NCBI GenBank assembly: GCA_025667525.1
Contig: CM046882.1
Span: 501,216,792 to 501,280,791, forward strand
Source: Glebionis coronaria
Taxonomy: Eukaryota; Streptophyta; Magnoliopsida; Asterales; Asteraceae
Length of the DNA stretch: 64,000 nt
Direction of reading: 5' to 3'
The number at the start of each line of letters is the position of its first letter. Position 1 is the first letter of the stretch. Below, piece by piece: positions 23,096-33,886 of the stretch. The translations under genes and the position numbers were made by a program. Under the pieces are notes generated by a model, which was not told the DNA's origin, searched no databases, and saw nothing but the letters and a program-made list of their open reading frames with translations.

Positions 23096-25977
23096 AATAT
23101 AGGAATTTATAATGTATATAATTAAAGTTCGTTTCCTCGACTCGACTCGAATTGAGCAACAAATTTATCACAAGATTAATCATTTTTGGTTATAGAAACT
23201 TGATTGGTATGTATTTTTAATTAAAAGCACGTAAAAAGATAAAAATATTAAGCTACGTAAAATACTTACTATTGTTAAAAACAAATTGCAATTACCAAGC
23301 AAAAAGTACAACTATTTAAAGCACGTAAATAGAAAAATTAAATGCAAATACGAAGCTATAAAAATGCAAATTCTAAAAATACCCCAAATTTAAAATATAA
23401 AAATGCCAAAAGATTAAAAATATTTTTTTATTATTTTTAAAATTCTTTAATAATTTTTTTTATTTTATTAAAACTATTTAATTAATTAAAATTAAATTAA
23501 ATTTTGAAATTGAAATTTACTACTAAACCGATTCAAGAATAAATTAGCCCAGCCCACTAATTTTAACATACCAAGAAAATAAACCCGAGTCCAAACTGGC
23601 CCAACTCGCAGGCCCAGCTCAGCTGCGTTTTGGGCCAAAATTGAATAAGGGAAGAAAATTTGGACTGCTATGCAATATGCTATTTGTGCCAGAATAAAAT
23701 AAAGTAGAAAGAACAAGGACTAGGTTGCAAATACACAAAGAACTTATATAAAAAACGGGCTTAAAGACTAATAAGCTATATCTCACGTTCTACTTAACCA
23801 AATACGCTCAAGTAAGTTGCAAACGTTTTAAAAGTCAAAATTACCTAGCCAAAATTAATAAGAGCTTTTCTAATAAGTTGAAACTTCTCAAACACATTTT
23901 TCAATAAGCGCAATAAGTTGTTTCCTTTTATCTAGCTTATTTTAAGAGCTGATTTTCACCAAACTAACTTATAAGCTGACAATACCAAGGGAATGTTTGA
24001 TAGATTTGAAAAACTTTCACTAAATAAGCCAAAAAAAGAAAAGTCCTAAAACAACTTATTTTTAAGCAACGTTGACTTTTTCACTTTTATGAAAAGCTAC
24101 CAAAATTTAATTGTGTTAAAGCAACTTTTGTGAAGACAATAAGATCGAAGACCTAGTGATAAGCACTTTTGAAAAGCCAAAAATTATCAGTTGAAAAAGT
24201 GAAAGAACAGCTAACTTTGATCTGATTTCTAGGCTTATCTAATGGATATTAAGATTAACAAATACCTAAGAACTTAAAGCTGATACTATAAGCTATTCAG
24301 AAAACCAAAAATCAAAACCTAACATTGATTACTGAAGTTTATATTAAGATCTAAAGATGACTGGTTATTAACTTTGCTGACAAAAACTCTTAAACCAATT
24401 TGCACAAATAAACCTGTTTGACTATGACTTGTACTAAAACTTTGAATGATTTAAGACCAATATTTGAGAGCTAAAATGATGCAACAAAGCTTAGAACACA
24501 AACCTCAAACACAATATTATAGAATCCTAATCCAAACAGCAATTTATGAAGATTAAGCAAAATTTATCAAAGAGAAACCTAGATCTAGTGAACAAATGAC
24601 TGAAATAGCAACACAAACACTAAAAAAATCAACTAGGATAGATCTAAGTAAAGTAATCAAGCAATAACACTATTGATCATGCACTAACACATATGAACCT
24701 AAACAGCCTATGAAAAAGTAATCAAGGAACTTAAACCTTAGATCCAGACCTCCTTTGATGAAGATGCAGCCGAAACCTAACCTCCACTAACCTAATCTAC
24801 CTTTAAGCAGCAACAAACAATCACCAGAACAAACAGATCTGGATCTGTGTGTTCAAATCTTGAATTTCCCTCCAAAATCTCCAGGAACTTTAATATAACA
24901 CCAAACTTAACCAAACAAGTTCCTATAGCTTGTTTCCAAGCTATATAACACTAACCAATCCAAACAACAATAATTCAAACAGTAGTAAGGCTAGAAATTC
25001 GAAGACGATGATGAACAGTAGCATAAACTGAATTTATATTAATAACTTATGAATTTTGAGTACAAATTTGAAAGGAAAATACAAATACTAAACTAACTAC
25101 ATGATTTAGCTAAATTCAGAGAAAATAAAGCTAAAATTAAAAGCTGGAAAGGGTATGTGAGGCTTGAGGAGCGTGGGGGTATTTATAGGGGATAAGAGAG
25201 AGTGAGGATAGGTGGGTTTGCGTGTGGGTGAGGTAAGGAAGGTATGTAGTGACAGGTGTGTCAGTTGTGACAGCTAAAATGTCTAATTAAAACTAGACAC
25301 CTGGGTTAGGGTTTATCACAAATTAGGTGTTTTTGATTGGGTGAACGGCATGGATTGAGACATGTTTCAATGGATTCATCTTTCCAAGACGATCATTTTT
25401 CATGTTGATCACTAAGCTTGAAATAGCCTCCTTCGTCTTCTATGAATTGTTGAAGAGATAGCTTATGAGAGTGACATGTGTCACTCTGTTATTGGTTCTT
25501 TTCTGTTGACTGGTACTGAAATAGTGGAATGACTTGGTGATCCGTGTGATACCATTTCTTGCAATTCTATTGGTTGGAATGTGTTGTAGTGGATCTTAAT
25601 CCATGTGAGGTCATTTCCTTGATTTCTATTGGTTGAAATAGTTTAGGGTATAAAAACTTTGTTTCTTTGGTAGTTTTGGTCCTTCCATTTTGCATTTCTT
25701 CAGTTTTAGTCCTTGTCTTCAATATATCTTCTATTTAGGCCCTTTGACTTCCAAACTTTTGCACTTTTGGTCCTTTGACTTTGACTATTTCTTTGCCTTT
25801 TCTTCGATAAAAATCAATGAATTCCCGTGTTTTCTTCACTTATGATCTTTGTACCCGTTTCACACAAAAAACACAAAACCACGCGTAATTCCGAATTTTG
25901 AGATATTAAAATACACGTTTTGGTTTGGTTTTTCCTTGTTTTAAGTGGTAAAAGAATAAGTGTTTACACACTTATTA
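23096..25977 (-). repeat. gypsy-A 5' LTR
   Basis: About 2.9 kb, the partner of 11698-14609. The element-strand start is TAATAAGTGTGTAAACACTT, in which AATAAGTGT and ACACTTATT form a 9-bp inverted repeat at the LTR tip. A TATA box (minus TATAAATAC) is at 25179-25187. The flank on the right is GTATC; a matching flank on the left was not found. Confidence 0.85.
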
Positions 25978-26594
25978 GTATCCTTAATCTCAATGCAAAA
26001 AATTGACACTAAATAAATATGGAAAACAAATACGTACCATACATCCTGTAAACATCAGTATCTTCATCTATTGTTCTAGTTGTCCACATTTGAACCAAAT
26101 TGACGCTATTATGCACCACTGATCGTGACTGGATTAAGTGTTTGAAGATTTCGAAGATGAAGAGTTAGGGTGGGAAAATACACTAATTATAATTTTTCTT
26201 TTATTTTTTAACATAATGACACTTTTACTTTTAACTAATTAATAAAAATCTTTTTTAAAATTTGTAACAATAATCTTAAATAAAAATAACATGATAAACT
26301 TTATTGAAATTTTTTGATTATTTTAATAGTGGACAATTAAATTAGGACTGATAAAAAAAAGATTGACAATAATTTTAGAACGAAAAAAATATTCTTTTCT
26401 CGTCTCATAACTATAGTTTAAATTTATTTTAATCTAATTGTTCACTTTTAAATATAAATAAAGAATTTAGATTAATTTTATTATATTACTCTTATTAAAA
26501 TAACTGATAATTAAGTTTTTAATTAATTAATTAAATATAAAACTGTTTTTATAATAAACTAAAAGAAACATGTAATTATAATCCAATTTTCTTC
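25978..26594. other. Unassigned AT-rich DNA with an exon-like piece
   Basis: No identified gene. On the minus strand, 26160 down to 26035 is open and ends in a donor-like TATG/GTACGT; the piece includes VQMWTTRTIDEDTD. I do not recognise the protein. The remaining 26170-26594 is AT-rich without visible structure. Confidence 0.35.
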
Positions 26595-27060
26595 CTTTAA
26601 TTTTCTTTGTGTTTTCTTTTCTTTCTTTGTTGTCATCATTAAAAATACTTTTATTGGTTGATCAACAAGTCTCGGTACGTGTATATGTTATGAGCCTACC
26701 CTATAAATATTCGACTACACACCCATCACATAATTTCATAAACCCTAATCCATTCACAATGACAGAAAATACTAGGCCCAATACGATCATAAGATACTGT
26801 TTTCTCTCCCCATTTACCACTCGAGAGCACATAATAAGGGTTGTTCATCAACAATACTGTTACCTGATCAACAATTATCTTTTTTTATTTTCTTTAAAGA
26901 ACAATACTAACAACTTTCCTACGGATGAGAATACAAGCAATTTTTTAGCCACTATAAATCATGGACGACCACACCCACCCAACTCATAAGTTCAGAACCC
27001 TAATCGGCTCCCACCCGTTTCATAATGGAAAATACTACGGCAACCACCAAACCGATCAAA
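26595..27060 (+). pseudogene. Two degenerate copies of the methionyl-tRNA synthetase upstream and start region
   Basis: Copy one (about 26595-26790) matches the synthetase flank: 'tcatca..aatacttttattg.ttgatcaacaagtctcggta' followed by 'aaaccctaatcca' and 'attcacaatg', then codons for M-T-E-N-T-R-P against M-P-E-K-T-R-P in the real gene (63912). Similarity stops soon after the start codon. Copy two (about 26810-27060) repeats the earlier flank ('ccactcgagagcac', 'catcaacaatact', 'tgatcaacaa') and again reaches 'aaccctaatc' and an ATG (ATGGAAAATACTACG). Neither copy keeps the tRNA-synthetase motif, so they are non-functional duplicates. Copy one lacks the Harbinger insertion found at 60795-63856 and so preserves the empty target site. 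Confidence 0.72.
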
Positions 27061-27939
27061 CAATTTGTATGTTAAAATATATCAATATATTAATTTGGTT
27101 TCAATTTTGGTCACATGCAATTAAGGGTCCCTTATTCTCGAGATGTTAGTGGGTATACATTTCAACCAGGGTAAGATAATTAATCATAGCTACGTACCAA
27201 AACAATTGTTACCGGATATTACTTGGAATCGTATGATCACTTTTCAAAGTAAACTATTCGAACCTAATGCATGGGTATCACAAATACTTACTTGGGATAA
27301 GACCAAAGACTTGTTAGTGATTTAGGCACAAATCTCTAACCATTTCGTTGTTACATGTTTATGTTTTTGTGTACTCTTCATGCAGTTGTGATCTCATATT
27401 TATATGAGATATTACTCAACCTAGTCAATTGAATTAAGAGGAATTAACGGCCCATTAATCTCCTCTTAATATGCTTCATGATACCAGGACTACTGGTTAC
27501 ATGACCAATTAAACATGGTCATTAATTCAGTCAAAGACTGTTACATGTTCAGCGCCAATACTTACATCCTAGTACCACTGTGCACACAACTAGCGGTACC
27601 ATTAGTACCACGAGTGTAAAGCTAAGTATCGTTAGTGTAAAACCAAGTATGGATAAACATAACTTAACCACTAATAGAGTCAGGGTGTTCATGGACCAAT
27701 GGGTGTATACTCCATACCTCCAAACCCATTACCAAGTGTGAACATAACCCACAATTGAACTATATTTCCAACACGAGATTGGTTCGTCAGGCTTTAGTCT
27801 CATTTCAAAGTTTCTGAATTAGGTTAGATGAAACGATTCGGAAAATACGATCATAAGAGACAAACCATGCTTATATGTGTTTGTAAGAGATTTAGATTAA
27901 GTTTATTATATTATCCTCACTGAGGTGATAATTAAAAAT
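27061..27939. other. Unassigned DNA between the synthetase remnants and gypsy-B
   Basis: A 60-codon frame at 27143-27325 is not recognised and is probably chance. The rest shows no coding signal. A short inverted repeat (atctcatatttatatgagat, about 27391-27410) is the only structure I noticed. Confidence 0.4.
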
Positions 27940-30375
27940 TGATATGAGTGAAATCTCATATTAGTTATATCACAAATCACCCTAAAACACAAAGCAAAAT
28001 ACCTAATTTTGATTCATAAAAGCAGTATTATGGGTATGTTTTATTGTTTGTGCTTGTGTAGGTAAAAAGATACAATTTTGGAGCAAACAAGTGAATTCAA
28101 GCCTTATTGATGAAGAAAAGACAAAAGGAGGATGAAAAGTGACAAGCCTTGCAAAGACAAAGGACCTTTCTTGACAACTTTCAAAGATGAAGGACTAAAG
28201 TTGCAATTATGAGAAAGTCAAGAACAAAGTCAAATATGGTCAACAATAAAGTCAAATAGTCAAAGGATCATTATTGAACAAGTTTGAAGTTAAAAGGACC
28301 AAAAATGACAAAGAAATGAAGATCCTAGCTCATGTTATGAATCTGCCTAACTAGAGGGGTTAAATCTGCCAAAAAGAAGAAAATTTTGGCTTAATCCGAG
28401 TGCTATACAAACCAGCCAATGAGAAGCCATATTACTCTTCACATGGATTGCCACATGGGTGCCACATCACCCCACTCACAGCCGAAATAATTAATAACCG
28501 AATCAAAACAGTAACCCCACTATCTATTTAATCAGCCAATAGAAAATCAAAGAGTGGATAATGATCCGCAACTCACTCTCTCACCCAATAATATCATTCC
28601 ACGTGTCATCTTCAAACTGTCAACGAACCCAGATTCAAGATCGAGAAGGAGTGCATTTCAGAACTTGCTATAAACATGAAAACTACTCAAAATCAAGAGA
28701 CGGAGCTTTCCCAAGTGGTTAATTACCCTGAAATCAACACAAGAAGAAATCCCTAATTTTGTTCATCAACGGATACATTCAATTGAAAGATCAAGGCCAT
28801 GTGGAAATTTGCTATTTGCTCCAACACGTCACTCACCTCCAACAAACACTAGAATTCCTCTATAAATAGCCCAGATAGTTCTTCATTTCAGAATGTACCT
28901 AGTGTGTGAATTTACACACACTTCATCTTTTCTCTCAAATTTCAGTTAGTTTTCTAGTTAACTACTAAACTCAAGAGTCGGACAAGCTCTTGAGTTATTT
29001 AGTGTAGTTGTAACAGATTGTAACAAACTTTCCACCATTAATAAACCTTCACTTTCAATCTTCACTTAATTTCACTTCTCATTTCTTTACTATCCCACTA
29101 CTACTGTTACTGTGTGTTCCTATTGATCAAACTTGATAAATAGAGCTTGTTTGATGCACTTTGGAAGCCTGTAGCTGGTTTAGACGTTTCTAGTTTACTT
29201 TCATAGCCAAAAGTAGTAGATGATGCAGGGGAGTTCAGTTCTTGGTGATGGTGATGATTTGAGGGTTACTGATAGTTGATTGTTGGTGTTTGTATTGATC
29301 TTAGAGAGCTCAGCGCTCCTCTACTCCATCAAAGGAGGCTTCTAGCTAAAAGGAAAACAAATTCTCATTTAGATTCCACTTAACTATTTTGCCATGCTTA
29401 ATTCCTAGAAATAAAGCTTACCTGCTATATTGTGGTTGATTTGGTGTTAGTTTGGTTTATTTGTTATGATCTGATAGTTAGATAATACTCTCTTAGCTTT
29501 TAATTCAGTTAACCTTGATTACTTTGTCTTATTCAGCTTTAAATTTCATCAGTTACTCATTTAGTGTTCCATAGAGTAAACTTGCTAGTGTGTGGCTTGT
29601 AATCAGTACATTTAAGTTTCTAAACAAGTCTTGATAAGTGTCTTTTGCTGTCATAACCTTTTGATCAAAAAGCTTTGGCAAACTTTTCATATCAGTTTGA
29701 AATTGGTGTTTGGATCAAGGTGATTTTTGTAAATCAGTTGTTGAAACATGTTGTTTTGAGTTCATTTACACTCAATAGGTGTATACAAGTTTACTTGAAA
29801 AGTTTTATAGTCAAAGGTAAAGTCAAAAAGGCAATTGGCTGTTAAAAAGTCTAGGTCAAGTGTTATCAGTCTAAACAAGCAACTTTTGATCCATTCTCAT
29901 TTCTTGTTTGGTGGATGATTTTCACTGAATCTTGTTTTCAGTCATAGTCCATATATGGCCTTTCAAGTTTACTAAGTAAGATTATACAGTTTGCTGATTT
30001 GAACTAGAAAATAGCTTATTAATAAGGTGTTGAGCAATTGCACTTTTTTGTGATAAAATCAAACTGCTTATGTCATTCCCATTATTCTACTTCACAAACC
30101 TTGCATTTTTCTTTCACAAATTTGCGTGCGAACATGTCCTAAGTGGATTTTGAGAAAATTACCTTTTTGAAATTTCTTGGTGAGACTTGGTCAACGATAA
30201 GCCATTTTTGCTTATTTGAGATTCCAGCTTATTTGCTTAACCATTTTCAGAATTTCTTGACATTCCAAACTTCTTATCACTTGCTTAATCAGTTTCATTA
30301 AAAAAAGCAAAGTGTGGAAGTCTGAAACAGCTTTTAGCTTATTTTGAGCTTATTGGAATAAGCCAACTTGAAATT

Positions 30376-30899
30376 TGTTGGGAATAAATTTAGGCCAGAA
30401 CACTTGAACGCTGACAAGAACAACTCAAGCGTTGACAAGAGCAAAGTGAGCGCTGATAGCATAAGCGTTGACAAGTTAAAGTCAAGCGTTGACAGATTGA
30501 AGACAAGCACTGATGGAAGATGTGAGCTACACGTTTATTATATTCTAGAATACTTCTAGTAAAGATAAACTCGACATTGTATTTTCTATTGTTATCTTTA
30601 CCTAGAATAGTTGATTCGTAGCTTATTGTACAAGACTTCTTGTTGTATAAAAGAAGATCTTTTAGGTTAAAGTTAATATAAGTTTTCATAAGTATTCGCA
30701 AGTTAAACTCTTTCATTGTAATCAAGCACGATTATTCTAATACAAGTGAAAGTTTGTTTAACATCTTTGTGTTTTAGATCAAGTGTTAATTCCGCATAAC
30801 ACTTTGTTACTTTATTCATAAGCAAAGGTTTCTCTACGTGTAGTACTTGATCTTATCTCGTATACACAAAGCTTAATCGATCTAAGTTTGGGATCAACA
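30376..30899 (+). repeat. copia-2 5' LTR
   Basis: Starts TGTTGGGAATAA and ends GGGATCAACA. TATA box (TATAAAA) at 30646-30652. Six ARCGYT motif copies at 30409, 30430, 30451, 30466, 30487 and 30508 (position of the central C) are spaced 21, 21, 15, 21 and 21 bp. This part is also open in one frame and would read NADK, SVDK, SADS, SVDK, SVDR, STDG. Confidence 0.97.
30646..30652 (+). promoter_or_regulatory. copia-2 LTR TATA box
   Basis: TATAAAA about 130 bp downstream of the motif array and about 250 bp before the LTR end, a plausible core promoter for the genomic transcript. The same box lies at 42157-42163 in the 3' LTR. Confidence 0.7.
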
Positions 30900-30901
30900 A
30901 G

Positions 30902-30913
30902 TGGTATCAGAGC
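30902..30913 (+). other. copia-2 primer binding site (initiator Met tRNA)
   Basis: TGGTATCAGAGC, two bases after the LTR end, complementary to the 3' end of initiator Met tRNA. Confidence 0.97.
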
Positions 30914-31006
30914 TTGTTGAGAAACTTTTGATCTTTAAGTAACGCAAGAACCCTAAAACACCAAAAACCCTAAAAACCCTAAAATTCTCAAAACCCTAAA
31001 AACATC

Positions 31007-33886
31007 ATGTCTGGCACAGATCAACCTGCTTCTTTGCTACAAAACAATTCCTCAAACCCTAGTATCAAAATTCCTATGTTTGATGCCAGGAACTTTGAGC
31101 TTTGGAAGTCCAATTTTGAGCAATATATAGCTATTCATGACTACACTCTTTGGGAGATTGTCGAATATGGGAACACATTCGACAAAGCAGCAAAGATTGC
31201 TGCTGCAATTGCCACAAGGACAGCTGTTCCTAATTGTCCTGAAGCTGATAAGGTGGAAAAGCCTGGAGATGGGAGAGCTGTAGCTGTTGAAGATATAGCC
31301 AAGAAGAGGGTGGACATGAATATCTTGAACATCTTGAAACACGCCCTAGGTCATGAGAATCAGCACAAGTACAAACGCTTTGAGTCTGCAAAAGAGCTTT
31401 GGGAAGCTCTTGAAGTAGCACATGGTGGCAATGCTGACACAAAAGAAGAAAAGAAGAAGCAACTCTTGCATGAGTATGCTGTCTTTAAAGCTCAACCCAA
31501 TGAAAATCTCAGCAGTGTGAGAAGTAGACTTCTTGACATCACAAGTCAACTTTCCTTCATGGGAACACAGATTGATGACCCTGAATTGAATGCTACTTTT
31601 CTCAAAAGCCTTGGTGATGTATGGAAGATTGAAACAAGATCCATTCTTGTCAATAATACCCACAAGACCTCCAGGTTTGATGACATCTTCAACAAACTAA
31701 GACTGTTGGAGAATGAATGGCAATTGGATAGTGATAATAAATCTTCCAGCAGCAACATGGCCTTCTTCTCACAAAGTGAAGGCCAATTTGATTCCATGAA
31801 CTTCTATGGACATCCAGCCACTGGATCTCAATGTGTCAACGCTGGATCTCAGCCTGTCAGCGCTGGATCATATCCTGTCAACGCTTTGTACTCAAGCGCT
31901 GACACATACAATCATGGCGCTGATAGAATTAAACCTGCTGGTTTTGATCTAGATACTGTGTGTGCATTCATTGCTTCTTTGCCCAGTGATTCAAGGATTA
32001 CATATGAAGATCTTGAGCAGATAAGTGATGAACAATTGGAAGAGATGGATATCAAGTGGACTATGGCTCTTGTAAGTTTAAGAGCAAACAGGTTTAATAA
32101 AAGGTTCAGGAAGAAGATGACCTTTAATGCTAAGGATGTTGCTGGGTTTGACAAGTCCAAGGTTGAGTGCTACAACTGTCATAGGATGGGGCACTTTATG
32201 AGGGAATGTAGATCTCCAAGAAGATCTGATGCTGGGAAGCCTTCAAGCCAAATGATTAAGAGCCCAAATCCCAAGGCCATGGTTGCTGTTCAACAAATTG
32301 ATGGTGTTGGAGAATGGGATTGGAGCTGGATGGCTAAGAATGAGGAAGAGGACAGAGCTTTGGTTGCTGAAGTTAAAGAAGAGCATGTTGAATATGCTCT
32401 CATGGCACACTCCTCCTCTTCATCAGATAATGAGGTATATGATGATGCTTTCTGTTCTAAGGGTTGTCGTTTAAATACTGAAAAATTAAAACAAGAGATA
32501 GTTAAATTATTAGATGAGGCAAGTACTGAAAGATGCAAAGTATCTAATTATCAAATTGCTCTTACCCAAACAGAAAAGACAGTAGCTGAGTATAAGAAAA
32601 TGGAGTTTGATTTAAAGGATCAAATAAATATCTTAAAACATGAGTTACATCAGAGTAAGGATGTTCAAGATATAGTAAATAGGGTTAATCTTGATTTGAT
32701 AGCTCAGTTAGAGGAGGCTAACAAAAATAAAGATAATGTGAGTCTTAAAATCCAGAGATTTGATAAGGCCACACAATCCCTAGGAGAGTGTGTTAGTAAA
32801 CAAAGAGACTCTAAGGATATGAGTGGGATTGGGATGAATAATTATACTGGTGTTCCACCACCAGCTGGGGATTTCTATGGTGTCCAATCAAAGGATTTAT
32901 CTTGGACTGGCTTGCCAGAATGCCAAGAGGAGGAATTCATTCCTCCACCTAGAGTGACTTCCCCAGTTGAGGAATACAAGCAAAAACTGACTGACCTAGA
33001 TGAGTGGAAGAAAGCTAACCACACCTTGTTTGTTAAGGGAGGGTTGTTGTGTGAAAGTCCAAATGAGCCCACACCAATCAAGAGCCTTGATCCTAAACCT
33101 ATTAAGATCACACACCCTACCACTGGCAAAGCTGTTGACCTTGGCCCACAAACTGTTAGAAAACCTAGTGTTAAGTATGCAGAGATGTATAGGAATACTA
33201 GGTCACCAAAAAGCCAAGTTAGTAATCATGGAACAGGCTTCTTTGCTTCTAGACCTAAGACTATGTCTAGAAAAGCTTGTTACACATGTGGTAGCTTCTC
33301 ACATTTGGCATACAAATGTGTCAACGCTTCCAATGTCAACGCTGATAGGATCCATTTCAGCGCTGACAAAAGTCAACATAGGTCAAACACTGTCAGACCC
33401 AATACCTTTGTGAACAAAAGTTCACAAGTTGTTAGACCAGCCCCATTCTTTTCTAGAGGGTCTAACACACAAGGCCTAAGACCTTTTCAAAAGTCAAACA
33501 CTTGGTCCAATAGGCAATGGGTTCCTGTAGCAAACCCTAGGTTCAACGCTGATAAAGGCAATCGGGGCGCTGACAAGAGCAATTTCAGCGCTGATAGACA
33601 CACTGCCAAACCTAGGTATTTGCAACCACAGGGAAATAGGTCTAAAGCTTCTACTAGCTTAACATGGAGACCAAAACAAGACCAAAACCCTAATTCTACT
33701 GGTATTTCTATGACATGCAACAGGTTTCATTATATTTCAAAGGCATTGTCAACACCAATTGGGGTTAACTGGGAATTTCATTCAAACAGGGATGAAAATG
33801 GGGTTGTTATGAGAACCAAGTCTGTTCTTGTTGAACAACCAAATGAATCCAAGTCTTCCAAGGCTTGGGTTCCCAAAGAAAACTAA
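31007..33886 (+). CDS. copia-2 Gag with two CCHC zinc knuckles
   Basis: 959 codons, intact. Residues 1-380 are a copia-type Gag region (start MSGTDQPAS; block [28 protein letters not shown]). A CCHC knuckle lies at 388-401 ([14 protein letters not shown]). Residues about 487-590 are rich in charged heptads and probably form a coiled coil. A second knuckle is at 758-771 ([14 protein letters not shown]). It forms the particle that packages element RNA; the knuckles bind RNA. Three motif arrays encode V-N-A-G, S-A-D and N-A-D-K type repeats (nt 31840-31918, 33325-33388, 33547-33589). It starts at the first ATG after the primer site, in the same context as in copia-1. The stop TAA is followed at once by a splice-acceptor-like TTTTCTTTATGTGCAG, and pol lies in the -1 frame, so how pol is expressed is open. 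No canonical slippery heptamer is evident. At 959 residues it is long for a copia Gag. Confidence 0.95.
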   Translation: MSGTDQPASLLQNNSSNPSIKIPMFDARNFELWKSNFEQYIAIHDYTLWEIVEYGNTFDKAAKIAAAIATRTAVPNCPEADKVEKPGDGRAVAVEDIAKKRVDMNILNILKHALGHENQHKYKRFESAKELWEALEVAHGGNADTKEEKKKQLLHEYAVFKAQPNENLSSVRSRLLDITSQLSFMGTQIDDPELNATFLKSLGDVWKIETRSILVNNTHKTSRFDDIFNKLRLLENEWQLDSDNKSSSSNMAFFSQSEGQFDSMNFYGHPATGSQCVNAGSQPVSAGSYPVNALYSSADTYNHGADRIKPAGFDLDTVCAFIASLPSDSRITYEDLEQISDEQLEEMDIKWTMALVSLRANRFNKRFRKKMTFNAKDVAGFDKSKVECYNCHRMGHFMRECRSPRRSDAGKPSSQMIKSPNPKAMVAVQQIDGVGEWDWSWMAKNEEEDRALVAEVKEEHVEYALMAHSSSSSDNEVYDDAFCSKGCRLNTEKLKQEIVKLLDEASTERCKVSNYQIALTQTEKTVAEYKKMEFDLKDQINILKHELHQSKDVQDIVNRVNLDLIAQLEEANKNKDNVSLKIQRFDKATQSLGECVSKQRDSKDMSGIGMNNYTGVPPPAGDFYGVQSKDLSWTGLPECQEEEFIPPPRVTSPVEEYKQKLTDLDEWKKANHTLFVKGGLLCESPNEPTPIKSLDPKPIKITHPTTGKAVDLGPQTVRKPSVKYAEMYRNTRSPKSQVSNHGTGFFASRPKTMSRKACYTCGSFSHLAYKCVNASNVNADRIHFSADKSQHRSNTVRPNTFVNKSSQVVRPAPFFSRGSNTQGLRPFQKSNTWSNRQWVPVANPRFNADKGNRGADKSNFSADRHTAKPRYLQPQGNRSKASTSLTWRPKQDQNPNSTGISMTCNRFHYISKALSTPIGVNWEFHSNRDENGVVMRTKSVLVEQPNESKSSKAWVPKEN

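Larger units (their letters stand above)
11698..25977 (-). mobile_element. gypsy-A: Athila-like Ty3/gypsy retrotransposon, degenerate
   Basis: About 14.3 kb on the minus strand: 5' LTR (23096-25977), a tRNA-Asp-type primer site, then gag, protease, RT, RNase H and integrase in gypsy order, then a 3' non-coding region and the 3' LTR (11698-14609). The two LTRs are clearly homologous along their whole length but differ at many substitutions and small indels, so the insertion is old. Its coding region is spread over all three minus frames. The protein pieces are close relatives of gypsy-B, while the LTRs are only distantly alike. Confidence 0.9.

Noticed and set aside
27143..27325. 60-codon frame MLVGIHFNQ...
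   Set aside because: Short, unrecognised and without splice or promoter context; likely chance in unassigned DNA.
30390..30725. 111-codon frame on the minus strand, found identically at 41901-42236
   Set aside because: It lies inside the two identical LTRs, antisense to the element, and its identity is explained by LTR identity. No protein family is recognised.
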